NCBI GenBank assembly: GCA_036401375.1
Contig: DASWVB010000016.1
Span: 124,001-188,000, forward strand
Length of the DNA: 64,000 nt
Reading direction: 5' to 3'
Source of the DNA: DASWUZ01 sp036401375
GTDB lineage: Bacteria; Acidobacteriota; Terriglobia; Terriglobales; Acidobacteriaceae
The notes under the pieces were generated by a model. The model saw only the letters and a list, made by a program, of their open reading frames with translations, ran no database searches and was not told the origin of the DNA. The translations under genes and the position numbers were made by a program. Of this stretch, positions 8,631-16,749 are shown one piece after another (the first letter of the stretch is position 1; each line of letters opens with the position of its first letter).

Positions 8631-9965
8631 ATGAGCGGGTATCTTGAACGAGTCACCATCCGCAACCTGGCTTCTCCTTATGGCCTGGCGATCGCATCCT
8701 TATTTGTTTTTTTGTTGTGCTGGGCAGCTCCACCGACGTTGTTTCTGGACTTTGTTGGCGAGGCAGACATCCTGCACCTTAACTCGCTGGTGCTGCTGTT
8801 TTACGTCTCATGCGTCTCACTCTTTATCGCCGGGGTACGTGCGTCATCGCTTTTCCGCTATTCTCGTTCTGGCTACCTTCGGACGGTCACTGCCAGTGCA
8901 CCTATAGGGTTTCTGCTCTTTCCTCTGGGTGTCTCGACGATGCTATGTGCCGGGTCGGTACTGGCCCTGAGCGGAAGCATTTCTAACCTGGCAAACCTGC
9001 TGCTGTCGCAACAAGGCGCCCTTATCAAGCTCGCGGGAGCGTCGGGACAGGCCGAGGAGGGAAGCTGGGGTTACATGATCACCCTGCACACAGGGGTACT
9101 GTGGTGGGCCTACGCCCGGTCGCGCAGCATGTCTCTGCCCGGGATTCTAGGCCGCATCTTCACCCTTTGCTTCTGCGGCGGCCTGGCCGTGGCCCTGGGA
9201 ACAGCGGTCGCCAAGGTCGACCGAACTAACCTGATTCCGATCATCGCCGGACTCTTCATCCTTTATCTCTATTCCAAGGTGTCGCGACGTGACGATTCTC
9301 TAAGTAAGCTGCTGATGCTCTGCACCGCGCTCGCTGCGGCTGTACTGCTGAGCTTCTCAGCTGTGTCGTTCCTCCGTGGTGCGAGTAACGCGAGGCTACT
9401 CTTCGCCGGCATCTTCGGTTATACGGCTGTGTCTTATAACAGGATGGCTGCTGAGCTTACCGGTCTTCTACATTATTCCTTCGGCGGCCGGGGTATCTAT
9501 CTTTCTAGTTTTCTAAGCTTCAACAATACGGTGAACCGGCTGGTGCCGATCAATGAGTGGATGGGTGGACCAACGTCACGCGCCGTCTACTTTTCGGAAT
9601 TTCCCTCCATTGCCGCCAGCGGACTGAATCCCGGATTCAACTGGGCGGGAGCGTTCGGTTATATCTTTGCCGACCTAGGGTGGTGGACGCCGCTATATCT
9701 GTTTCTCATCGGCGTATTCATCGGTTGGCTCTGGCGCGCGTTCCGGGCAGGTACGGTGGCAGGTGTCGTGCTCTATCCGTGGGCCGCTTTCTCGATCCTT
9801 TTCTGGTTTGGGTGGAATGTTTTATTTGACCTGCGCTTTGCCGTGCTGCTGGTAGTCGTCGTCACATTGACGATCTATGAGAGCTGCCTGGCGCGCACTC
9901 TACTTGCAGACGACGTTGCGCTGTCCTCTCCTCGCATGGAAGTTCGAGCGGAAGTGTGCACGTGA
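8631..9965 (+). CDS. Polysaccharide repeat-unit polymerase (Wzy-like membrane protein)
   Basis: 444 residues, mostly membrane helices (for example IASLFVFLLCWAA, LVLLFYVSCVSLFIAGV, IIAGLFILYLYS, LYLFLIGVFIGWLW, LLVVVVTLTIYE) with one long loop around 280-340. No catalytic signature is readable; Wzy polymerases are too variable for that. The call rests on topology and on position between the export protein and the flippase gene. It would join repeat units on the periplasmic side. A ligase-type membrane protein is the main alternative. Ends ten bases inside the next gene. Confidence 0.72.
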   Translation: MSGYLERVTIRNLASPYGLAIASLFVFLLCWAAPPTLFLDFVGEADILHLNSLVLLFYVSCVSLFIAGVRASSLFRYSRSGYLRTVTASAPIGFLLFPLGVSTMLCAGSVLALSGSISNLANLLLSQQGALIKLAGASGQAEEGSWGYMITLHTGVLWWAYARSRSMSLPGILGRIFTLCFCGGLAVALGTAVAKVDRTNLIPIIAGLFILYLYSKVSRRDDSLSKLLMLCTALAAAVLLSFSAVSFLRGASNARLLFAGIFGYTAVSYNRMAAELTGLLHYSFGGRGIYLSSFLSFNNTVNRLVPINEWMGGPTSRAVYFSEFPSIAASGLNPGFNWAGAFGYIFADLGWWTPLYLFLIGVFIGWLWRAFRAGTVAGVVLYPWAAFSILFWFGWNVLFDLRFAVLLVVVVTLTIYESCLARTLLADDVALSSPRMEVRAEVCT

Positions 9966-11272
9966 CCCGCGCCCGCTGCGTGGAACTCTTGAGGCGCATA
10001 CGGCGTCATGAGCTCTCTGCAAACGCAGGGTGGATACTCGCCGGTCAGATGGTCAGCTTCGTCCTGCAGGCGGCGTTCTTCCTGATGCTTGCACGCTTTT
10101 TAGGCGTGTCTGAGTACGGCAGGTTCGCGGGGGCGCTGGCACTGGTTAGCATACTTATGCCTTACAGTCCGCTGGGCTCAGGCATGCTCTTCATGCGCTA
10201 TGTCACGGGAGCCCGCTCAGAGGCGCCGGTCTACTGGGGGAACTGCCTCGCTGTTGTCGCCGCCGTGAGCGTGCTGATCGCTGCGGGCCTTTATCTGCTC
10301 GGCCCGGTGCTGCGCCTCTCCCACGATCCCTGCCTGGTGCTGGTACTAGTCGCCTCGAACTGCCTCTTCTCGCAGCTCGTTCTTTGCTCCAGCTCTGTCT
10401 TTCAAACCCTCGATCGCTTCCAGACTACGGCCACCCTTCGCACACTTCCTTACCTGCTTCGCCTGCTCGCCCTGTTAGCAGTTCGACCCTTTCTGCACCA
10501 TGCGAGCGCTCTGCAGTGGTCGGTCGCGGTAATGGTTTCTTCCGGGCTGTCCGGCTTTGCCGCAATCGTCATGGTGCAACGCGCAATCGGACCTGCACGG
10601 GTGGACCTGGCGCTCCTGTGGCGGCGCCTGCGCGAGGGCAGCGGATATTCCTTCGCGGGATCAACCCAGTCGGCCTACAACGATATTGATAAGGCGATGC
10701 TGAGCCGTTATGGGTTGAACGAGCAGAACGGCATTTACACGCTTGCCTATCGCATCATCGACATCGCGTGCACGCCCGTGCAGGCGCTGGACGGCGCTGC
10801 ACTCCCACGCTACTTCAACCTTAGCCTGTGCGGTTTTAGCTCAGTACTGCGCTTTGCCAGGAAGCTGTTGCCAGTCGCGGCCCTTACCGGCCTCGGTATG
10901 GGAATTAGCACCGTACTTGTCTCGTCGGTGGTGCCGCACCTGGTAGGCCGCGATTTTTCCGAAGTAGTTGTTGCCGTTCGCTGGCTGTGCCTGCTTCCCA
11001 TGCTGCGCGGCATTCACCAGCTAGCCGGTGGGGCGATCACGAGCGCAGGCTTTCAGCGCTACCGCACCGCAGGTCAAGTGAGCGTGGCCGCGCTGAACGT
11101 GGGGCTGAATCTGCTGCTTATCCCTCGCTATGGATGGCGTGGGGCTGCGGCCACTTCGCTCTTGTCGGACGGGTTGCTCGGGGTGATCAACATCTTGATG
11201 CTCCTCTGGCTGCGCTACACACTCGTGACCGGCGCCGCCATGACAGCGAGCATGAGCGAGAGCACAGTATGA
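9956..11272 (+). CDS. Polysaccharide flippase (Wzx, MATE/MOP superfamily)
   Basis: 438 residues, GTG start inside the end of the polymerase gene. The N-terminal pattern (NAGWILAGQMVSFVLQAAFF, LARFLGVSEYGRFAGALALV) and the mid-protein segment SGYSFAGSTQSAYNDIDKAMLSRY (beginning near residue 223) are typical of Wzx/RfbX flippases, with about 12 membrane helices. It would move lipid-linked repeat units across the inner membrane. The stop TGA overlaps the ATG of the next glycosyltransferase (ATGA at 11269), continuing the coupled operon. Confidence 0.86.
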   Translation: MHVTRARCVELLRRIRRHELSANAGWILAGQMVSFVLQAAFFLMLARFLGVSEYGRFAGALALVSILMPYSPLGSGMLFMRYVTGARSEAPVYWGNCLAVVAAVSVLIAAGLYLLGPVLRLSHDPCLVLVLVASNCLFSQLVLCSSSVFQTLDRFQTTATLRTLPYLLRLLALLAVRPFLHHASALQWSVAVMVSSGLSGFAAIVMVQRAIGPARVDLALLWRRLREGSGYSFAGSTQSAYNDIDKAMLSRYGLNEQNGIYTLAYRIIDIACTPVQALDGAALPRYFNLSLCGFSSVLRFARKLLPVAALTGLGMGISTVLVSSVVPHLVGRDFSEVVVAVRWLCLLPMLRGIHQLAGGAITSAGFQRYRTAGQVSVAALNVGLNLLLIPRYGWRGAAATSLLSDGLLGVINILMLLWLRYTLVTGAAMTASMSESTV

Positions 11273-12168
11273 AGGAACAGATTCGAATCGCCGCCGTCAT
11301 GGTCACATTTAACCCCGAGCTCGCGACCGTGACCAACGTTGCGCTCCTGCTGCAGCAGGTGGAGGAACTCATCGTAGTCGACAACGGCTCGACTCCAAGC
11401 TCGCTAACGATGCTGCGCGAGGCGCGCGACCATTATGCTTTCACGTTGATCGATAATGAGGCCAACATGGGCATTGCGGCCGCACTGAACCTCGGCGTCA
11501 GGCTTGCCTTGCAGAAGGGCTACCAGTGGGTGCTGCTGTTTGATCAGGACAGCACCGTGACCGACGGGTTTGCGGAAGCGATGCTTGAAGGCTACCGGGC
11601 TCACCCGTCCGGAGACACGGTTGCTATCTTCTGTCCCCATTATGTAGACCGAGTAAGCGGCGCACCAGTCGAGACCACCAGGCTGGACGGTCAGGGTGGT
11701 CCCATCGTGGCAATGACCTCTGGCAGCCTGATGCCCGCGTGGGTCTTCGGGCGGTGCGGCTGGTTTATGGAGGAGTTGTTCGTCGACCAGGTGGATGTGG
11801 AGTATTGCTTTCGTGTGCGTGCGGCAGGCTATGGCCTGGCTCGCTGTCCCCAGGCCCGGCTGGTGCATTCGGCCGGCAGTCCACGCATGCACAGGGTCTG
11901 GCCTCTGGGCAGGTTTCGCGCGACGCACCACAGCGCGCTGCGCCGCTACTACATAACCCGCAATCGTCTCTGGGTCGCAAGGCAGTATCGACGACTGCAC
12001 CCTCGCTGGTGCACACGGATCCTGTGGACTATAGGTGCGGACACGATCAAACTTCTTTTGGTAGAGCACTCCCGGGTGGAGAAACTTTGGAGTACTCTAA
12101 GAGGAATTCGCGACGGGTGGAAGGCAACACTTGGCGAACGAATCGTTTCACAGTCTACAACTAAGTAG
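11269..12168 (+). CDS. Family 2 glycosyltransferase, rhamnosyltransferase-like (copy 1)
   Basis: 299 residues from the ATG at 11269, which overlaps the flippase stop; a longer open frame reaches further upstream but runs inside the flippase gene. GT-A fold: AAVMVTFNPELA at the N-terminus, LIVVDNGS, NMGIAAALNLGVRLA, the metal-binding LLFDQDS, and SGSLMPAWVF / VDVEYCFRVRAAGY near the acceptor site. This is the pattern of the rhamnosyltransferases that act on O-antigen or exopolysaccharide units. It is clearly paralogous to the product of 13405-14385. Cytoplasmic or membrane-associated. About 120 bases without a gene follow. Confidence 0.87.
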   Translation: MKEQIRIAAVMVTFNPELATVTNVALLLQQVEELIVVDNGSTPSSLTMLREARDHYAFTLIDNEANMGIAAALNLGVRLALQKGYQWVLLFDQDSTVTDGFAEAMLEGYRAHPSGDTVAIFCPHYVDRVSGAPVETTRLDGQGGPIVAMTSGSLMPAWVFGRCGWFMEELFVDQVDVEYCFRVRAAGYGLARCPQARLVHSAGSPRMHRVWPLGRFRATHHSALRRYYITRNRLWVARQYRRLHPRWCTRILWTIGADTIKLLLVEHSRVEKLWSTLRGIRDGWKATLGERIVSQSTTK

Positions 12169-12289
12169 AAAAGCTTTGGCTCACCGCTGGTTATGTCCTG
12201 TTACTACATAGGGAAAGCATGCACCGGCGCGATCTAAGTCACTCGCACGCCTGTCCAACATCGTTACAACGAATGGCAGACGAGGACTT

Positions 12290-13405
12290 ATGGATCGCAG
12301 ACCTATTTTTATCAATGGGCGCTTTCTCACGCAGCTCATTACAGGAAGTCAGCGTTATGCGCACGAGATAGTAGCGTGCCTCGACGGGATGGTTGGTGCT
12401 TCACCCTCCGACTGGCCAGAGATCAAGATCCTTGTCCCCCCTCATAGCGGCACGTTTCCGCGCTACCAGCATTTGCAGATCATCGAGGTAGGCAAGCGAA
12501 AGGGTCGCCTGTGGGAGCAGGTCGAGTTGCCCTTCCATGCCCGCCGGGGCGTCCTCTTCACCCCCTGCGGAGGCGCGCCCCTGCTTCATCTGAGGAACGT
12601 GGTCACCATCCACGACGCCGGTGTTTATGCCACGCCTGATGGATATTCGAGTTCCTTCGGGCTGTGGTACCGGTTTTTGTACCGGGTGCTCTGCCATACC
12701 TCGCTCCAGGTGTTTACGGTCTCCCAGTCGTCGAGATCTGAGCTCATCAAGTATTGCGGAGCTAACCCTGCGCGGGTCTGCGTGACCTATCTCGGATCGG
12801 AGCACGCCAGCAGGCCCGAAGCTGACATGCGCATACTCAAGGAGTATGGCATCGAGCCATACCAATATGTCTTCACTGTAAGCTCACGCACGCCGAACAA
12901 GAATATCGACGGTCTGCTCCGTGCGTTCCAGTACTTCAGCGGTCCCAGCCTGGATTTGGTTGTAGCCGGCGTGAAAAATGTGAAGGTCTTTGGCGAGCCG
13001 TCTGACCTGCCGAGTTCGGTAATCGACGTCGGCTACGTCAGCGACGCTTCACTCCGCGCATTGTATAAATACGCGAAGTGCTTCGTCTTTCCCTCGCTCT
13101 ACGAGGGCTTCGGGCTGCCCCCGCTTGAGGCGATGGCCGCCGGCTGTCCAACGGTCGTTTCGGAGAGAAGCTCGCTGGCGGAGATATTCGGGACCGTCGC
13201 CTTCCTGTGTGATCCGGATGACCCACGCGATATAGCCGAAAAGGTCGTGCAGGCCTGCGCTGCGACTGCGGAGTATCGGGAGCGCTGCATACATCTCGCG
13301 AAGCTCTTCCAATGGAACAGGTGTGCAAAGACCACCTGGAGGATGATTGCGGAGTTGTGCGATGAGGGTGAAGTTGTTCACAGCCCTGCGCGCAGGCTTG
13401 CCTGA
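12290..13405 (+). CDS. Family 4 glycosyltransferase
   Basis: 371 residues. The N-terminus (FINGRFLTQLITGSQRYAHE) and the C-terminal donor-site region (FTVSSRTPNKNIDGLLRAF; FVFPSLYEGFGLPPLEAMAAG) fit a GT-B retaining glycosyltransferase; the EGFGLPPLEA segment holds the conserved EX7E glutamates. It probably adds a hexose to the repeat unit; the sugar cannot be read from the sequence. The stop TGA shares its last base with the ATG of the next gene. It lies between two paralogous family 2 transferases. Confidence 0.88.
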   Translation: MDRRPIFINGRFLTQLITGSQRYAHEIVACLDGMVGASPSDWPEIKILVPPHSGTFPRYQHLQIIEVGKRKGRLWEQVELPFHARRGVLFTPCGGAPLLHLRNVVTIHDAGVYATPDGYSSSFGLWYRFLYRVLCHTSLQVFTVSQSSRSELIKYCGANPARVCVTYLGSEHASRPEADMRILKEYGIEPYQYVFTVSSRTPNKNIDGLLRAFQYFSGPSLDLVVAGVKNVKVFGEPSDLPSSVIDVGYVSDASLRALYKYAKCFVFPSLYEGFGLPPLEAMAAGCPTVVSERSSLAEIFGTVAFLCDPDDPRDIAEKVVQACAATAEYRERCIHLAKLFQWNRCAKTTWRMIAELCDEGEVVHSPARRLA

Positions 13406-14385
13406 TGTTCCCGGCTCCAAACACGAAGTGCGGCGTTGACGTGCCGACGGGCGTCCCTGCCTGCGCGGAAGGCGATGCATGTGAGGCCCCGGCAGTGCGG
13501 GCGAGGAACGATGCACGCGAGGCAGTGTGCGCCATTCTTGTGACCTTTCGGCCCCCGCCGGAGGTCCTGATGAACATCCGGCAGGTACGCGAGCAGGTGC
13601 AGTCGCTGATCGTAGTGGACAACGGCTCTGGGCGATCAAGTGTCGCCATGCTGCGCGGCACGAGTGCGGAACAGCGCTTCCTGCTGATCGAGAACAAGGA
13701 CAATCTGGGTATTGCGGCAGCTTTGAATATCGGTATCAAAGAGGCTGCCATCCAGGGGTACCGCTGGGTCATCCTCTTCGACCAGGACAGCAGGGCGACG
13801 CCGGGGTTCATAGACAAGATGTTCGCTGGAATGCGCGTGCTGCCGGATGGCGACAAGGTCGCGATATTCTGCCCGCGATATATCGACCGCGCATCGGGAA
13901 GGCCGATGCCCTCTACTACTCTGGCCGACGGCTCTCTCGCCGTGGCGCGCTCCTCAGGCAGCCTGATGCCCATGTGGGTCTTTGAGCGGTGCGGCTGGTT
14001 TATTGAGGAGATGGTGATCGACCAAGTCGACTATGAGTACTGCCTCCGTGTGCGGAGCTTTGGATACAGGATTATCGAGTGCGAGGCGGTCCTGCTGCAT
14101 ACCCTGGGCAAGCCCAAGGTGCACCGGCTGCTCGGCAGGCGTTTATTTGCGACCACCAATCACAGCGCCGCCCGGCGCTACTACCTGGTTCGAAACAGGG
14201 TTTGGCTCTCGCGAAAGCACCTGATGAGCAACCCGCGATGGTGTCTTGAGGCCGGCTTTGCAACGCTCAAGGAGTGCGCAAAAATCGCGTTGGTCGAGGA
14301 CTACCGATGGTCGAAGCTCCGCTATACATTCCTTGGGGTTCGCGACGGGCTCATCGGCCGCATGGGCAAAACCGTAGAGCTATGA
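13405..14385 (+). CDS. Family 2 glycosyltransferase, rhamnosyltransferase-like (copy 2)
   Basis: 326 residues. Same architecture as 11269-12168: CAILVTFRPPPEVL, LIVVDNGSGRSS, NLGIAAALNIGIKEA, LFDQDSRATPGF, SGSLMPMWVFERCGWF, VDYEYCLRVRSFGY, and a C-terminal RRYYLVRNRVW. The first 40 residues are an extension lacking in copy 1, so a later start is possible. The two genes are probably products of an old duplication that now transfer to different acceptors. Coupled to the upstream GT4 gene (TGATG). Confidence 0.86.
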   Translation: MFPAPNTKCGVDVPTGVPACAEGDACEAPAVRARNDAREAVCAILVTFRPPPEVLMNIRQVREQVQSLIVVDNGSGRSSVAMLRGTSAEQRFLLIENKDNLGIAAALNIGIKEAAIQGYRWVILFDQDSRATPGFIDKMFAGMRVLPDGDKVAIFCPRYIDRASGRPMPSTTLADGSLAVARSSGSLMPMWVFERCGWFIEEMVIDQVDYEYCLRVRSFGYRIIECEAVLLHTLGKPKVHRLLGRRLFATTNHSAARRYYLVRNRVWLSRKHLMSNPRWCLEAGFATLKECAKIALVEDYRWSKLRYTFLGVRDGLIGRMGKTVEL

Positions 14386-14395
14386 CACAGATGGA

Positions 14396-15763
14396 GTGGG
14401 CAGGTTATGCAAGAGAGCGAGGCAGTTCATTCGCATACTCATGGTGAATACGCTATATCCGCCGCTCGTCTGCGGCGGGGCTGAAAGATCGGTGTCCCTG
14501 CTGGCTGAGGGTCTGGCTCGCGGCGGTGACGAGGTCTCCGTTATCTCGCTGCATCCCGGCCGCAGCACCATCATGGAAGAGCGGAATGGAGTCCGCGTCT
14601 ACCGTGTGCCGCTCGCAAATGTATATTGGCCGTTCGGCCGTGGCGCCTCCCCGAACCTGATTATGAAGACTCTGTGGCACCTGCTGGACGTCTGGAACCG
14701 GCGAGCCGCGAGGGAGGTGGGACGCATCCTCGATATCGAGAGACCCGATATCGTACACACCAACACCATCTCCGGCTTCTCTATCTCGGTCTTCCGCGAG
14801 GTCAAGCGACGGAAGATCCGCCTCGTCCATACCCTGCGCGATTACTATATGTTGTGTGACAGGTATACGCTCTTTCGGGGGAAGAAGACCTGCGATGAGC
14901 GCTGCATCGGCTGCAGGTTGCTGAGCATGCGACGAGGGCCAGCTTCGCTGCTCGCCGATGCAGTCGTGGCCAATAGTGCCTACGTGTTGAAAATGCACGA
15001 GCGGCATGGCGCGTTTCGCGGGGTGCCCGGGTCGGTGATCTATAACATCTCGTCGCAATCGATCAAAGCGCTGAGTGTTGAGCTAAGCGACCGCGCGCAG
15101 GACGCTGGATGGCCGCCGCCTCCGGAGAATGTTGACGCCTCGAGCCGGGGGCACGGTCAGACGGGCAAAGACACTTTGATCTTCGGTTTCATCGGCCGAG
15201 TGGAGGCCGAGAAGGGAATAAGCGTCATCCTGGCTGCGACGAAGTTACTGACGCGAGGTAACTGGCGACTAAGGATTGCGGGCAGCGGACTCGACTCCTT
15301 TATTACGCCCTTGCGGCAGCAGTATGCCGACCGGCGCATCGAGTGGCTCGGGTTCACCGATTCGGCAGGATTCTATCCGTCTGTTGACGTCTGCCTGATC
15401 TCTTCAGTCTGGGCCGAGCCGCTGCCACGGACGTTGATCGAGTGCTTCGCCGCCGGTAAGAGCGCTATCTGTGCGCGGTCGGGCGGCATCATGGAGATTG
15501 CCTCGTTGGGCAAGGTAGTTGCATCCTATGAGGCCGAGGACGCACTGCAGCTGGCGAGCCTGATGGACGCAGCCATGTTGAACATTGGGCGCTGGCGCGG
15601 CGGCGGATGGCTGGACGAAGGCGCCTCGCGCGTGTTTTCGGAGGAGGTCGTGACACAACGTTACCGGGATGTTTATCGCGGCAAGCCCGTGAGCCCTCCG
15701 ATTCTGCTCCCCGGCTACCAGGCTGTTATTGTCGAACAGGAACGTGCGGAGGAGATGGTTTGA
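14396..15763 (+). CDS. Family 4 glycosyltransferase
   Basis: 455 residues from a GTG start; an in-frame ATG at 14441 (MVNTLYPPLVCGGAERSV) would also give a complete GT-B N-terminus. Visible are the N-terminal LVCGGAERSVSLLAEGLA glycine loop, a Cys-rich patch in the middle (CDERCIGCRLL, possible metal site), FGFIGRVEAEKGISVIL and the donor-site motif EPLPRTLIECFAAGKSAIC. The Cys cluster also occurs in other glycosyltransferases of exopolysaccharide clusters. The stop overlaps the TTG start of the epimerase gene. Confidence 0.86.
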   Translation: MGRLCKRARQFIRILMVNTLYPPLVCGGAERSVSLLAEGLARGGDEVSVISLHPGRSTIMEERNGVRVYRVPLANVYWPFGRGASPNLIMKTLWHLLDVWNRRAAREVGRILDIERPDIVHTNTISGFSISVFREVKRRKIRLVHTLRDYYMLCDRYTLFRGKKTCDERCIGCRLLSMRRGPASLLADAVVANSAYVLKMHERHGAFRGVPGSVIYNISSQSIKALSVELSDRAQDAGWPPPPENVDASSRGHGQTGKDTLIFGFIGRVEAEKGISVILAATKLLTRGNWRLRIAGSGLDSFITPLRQQYADRRIEWLGFTDSAGFYPSVDVCLISSVWAEPLPRTLIECFAAGKSAICARSGGIMEIASLGKVVASYEAEDALQLASLMDAAMLNIGRWRGGGWLDEGASRVFSEEVVTQRYRDVYRGKPVSPPILLPGYQAVIVEQERAEEMV

Positions 15764-16749
15764 CTTACCTGGTCACCGGAGCTGCAGGGTTTATCGGCTT
15801 TCACACCTGCCAACGGCTACTGCAGCGGGGTGAGACCGTAGTAGGCGTGGACTCCGTGAACGACTATTACGATCCAACATTGAAAGAGGCGCGTTTAGCC
15901 AGGCTGCTGAGTGACCCGAAGTTTACCTTCTATCGCAAGGACATCGCTGATCGCTCCCACATGGAGGCTCTTGCCGCAGCACAACCCGAAATCAAACGTA
16001 TCATCCACCTTGCCGCACAGGCTGGCGTGCGCTATTCCCTGACTAACCCCTACGCTTACACTCACTCCAACATCGATGGGCAGATCGTCATGCTCGAGAT
16101 GGCGCGGCATCTCAGACACTGCGAACACTTTGTCTATGCAAGCTCCTCTTCGGTCTACGGTGCAAACAAGAAGCTGCCATTCGCGGTAGAAGACAGGGTA
16201 GATCATCCGGTGTCGCTTTACGCCGCTACGAAGAAGGCGTGCGAATTAATGGCACACTCTTACAGCCACTTATATGAGATACCGACTACCGGTCTGAGAT
16301 TTTTCACGGTATATGGGCCCTGGGGTAGACCCGACATGTCGGCCTTCCTCTTTGTAAAGGCGATCCTGGCTAGGCAGCCTATCAAGGTATTTAATAACGG
16401 CGATATGCGCCGTGATTTTACCTATATCGAGGACATTACCAGCGGGATCATCGCGGTGGCAGACAGGCCGCCGAGCGGGGTAAATGTGGACGGACGCGAC
16501 CCACCTTACAAGATATACAACATAGGCAATCATCGCTCTGAGCCGTTAATGCGCTTCATCGAAGTCATAGAACACGCAGTAGGACTAAAGGCAGAGATCG
16601 AGTTTGAGTCGATGCAGGCCGGAGATGTCAAGGAAACTTTCGCCGATATCGGGCCGCTGCAGCACGAGATAGGGTTCGAGCCGAGCACCCCAATAGACAT
16701 CGGGATCCCTCGTTTTGTCAGGTGGTATCGCGAGTTCTACGGTGTTTGA
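15760..16749 (+). CDS. NAD-dependent sugar-nucleotide epimerase, UDP-glucuronate 4-epimerase type
   Basis: 329 residues from TTG at 15760, which overlaps the upstream stop (TTGA) and follows a GGAGGAG site; a longer open frame to 15607 lies inside the upstream gene. Short-chain dehydrogenase fold: VTGAAGFIGFHTCQRLL (NAD loop), VVGVDSVNDYYDPTLK, and the catalytic SSSSVYG plus YAATKKACE (Tyr-x3-Lys). The DSVNDYYD segment and HSYSHLYEIPTTGLRFFTVYGPWGRPDM are characteristic of CapI/LpsL UDP-glucuronate 4-epimerases, giving UDP-galacturonate. The polymer therefore probably contains a uronic acid. Last gene of the operon; its end overlaps the convergent trehalase gene by 13 bases. Confidence 0.88.
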   Translation: MTYLVTGAAGFIGFHTCQRLLQRGETVVGVDSVNDYYDPTLKEARLARLLSDPKFTFYRKDIADRSHMEALAAAQPEIKRIIHLAAQAGVRYSLTNPYAYTHSNIDGQIVMLEMARHLRHCEHFVYASSSSVYGANKKLPFAVEDRVDHPVSLYAATKKACELMAHSYSHLYEIPTTGLRFFTVYGPWGRPDMSAFLFVKAILARQPIKVFNNGDMRRDFTYIEDITSGIIAVADRPPSGVNVDGRDPPYKIYNIGNHRSEPLMRFIEVIEHAVGLKAEIEFESMQAGDVKETFADIGPLQHEIGFEPSTPIDIGIPRFVRWYREFYGV

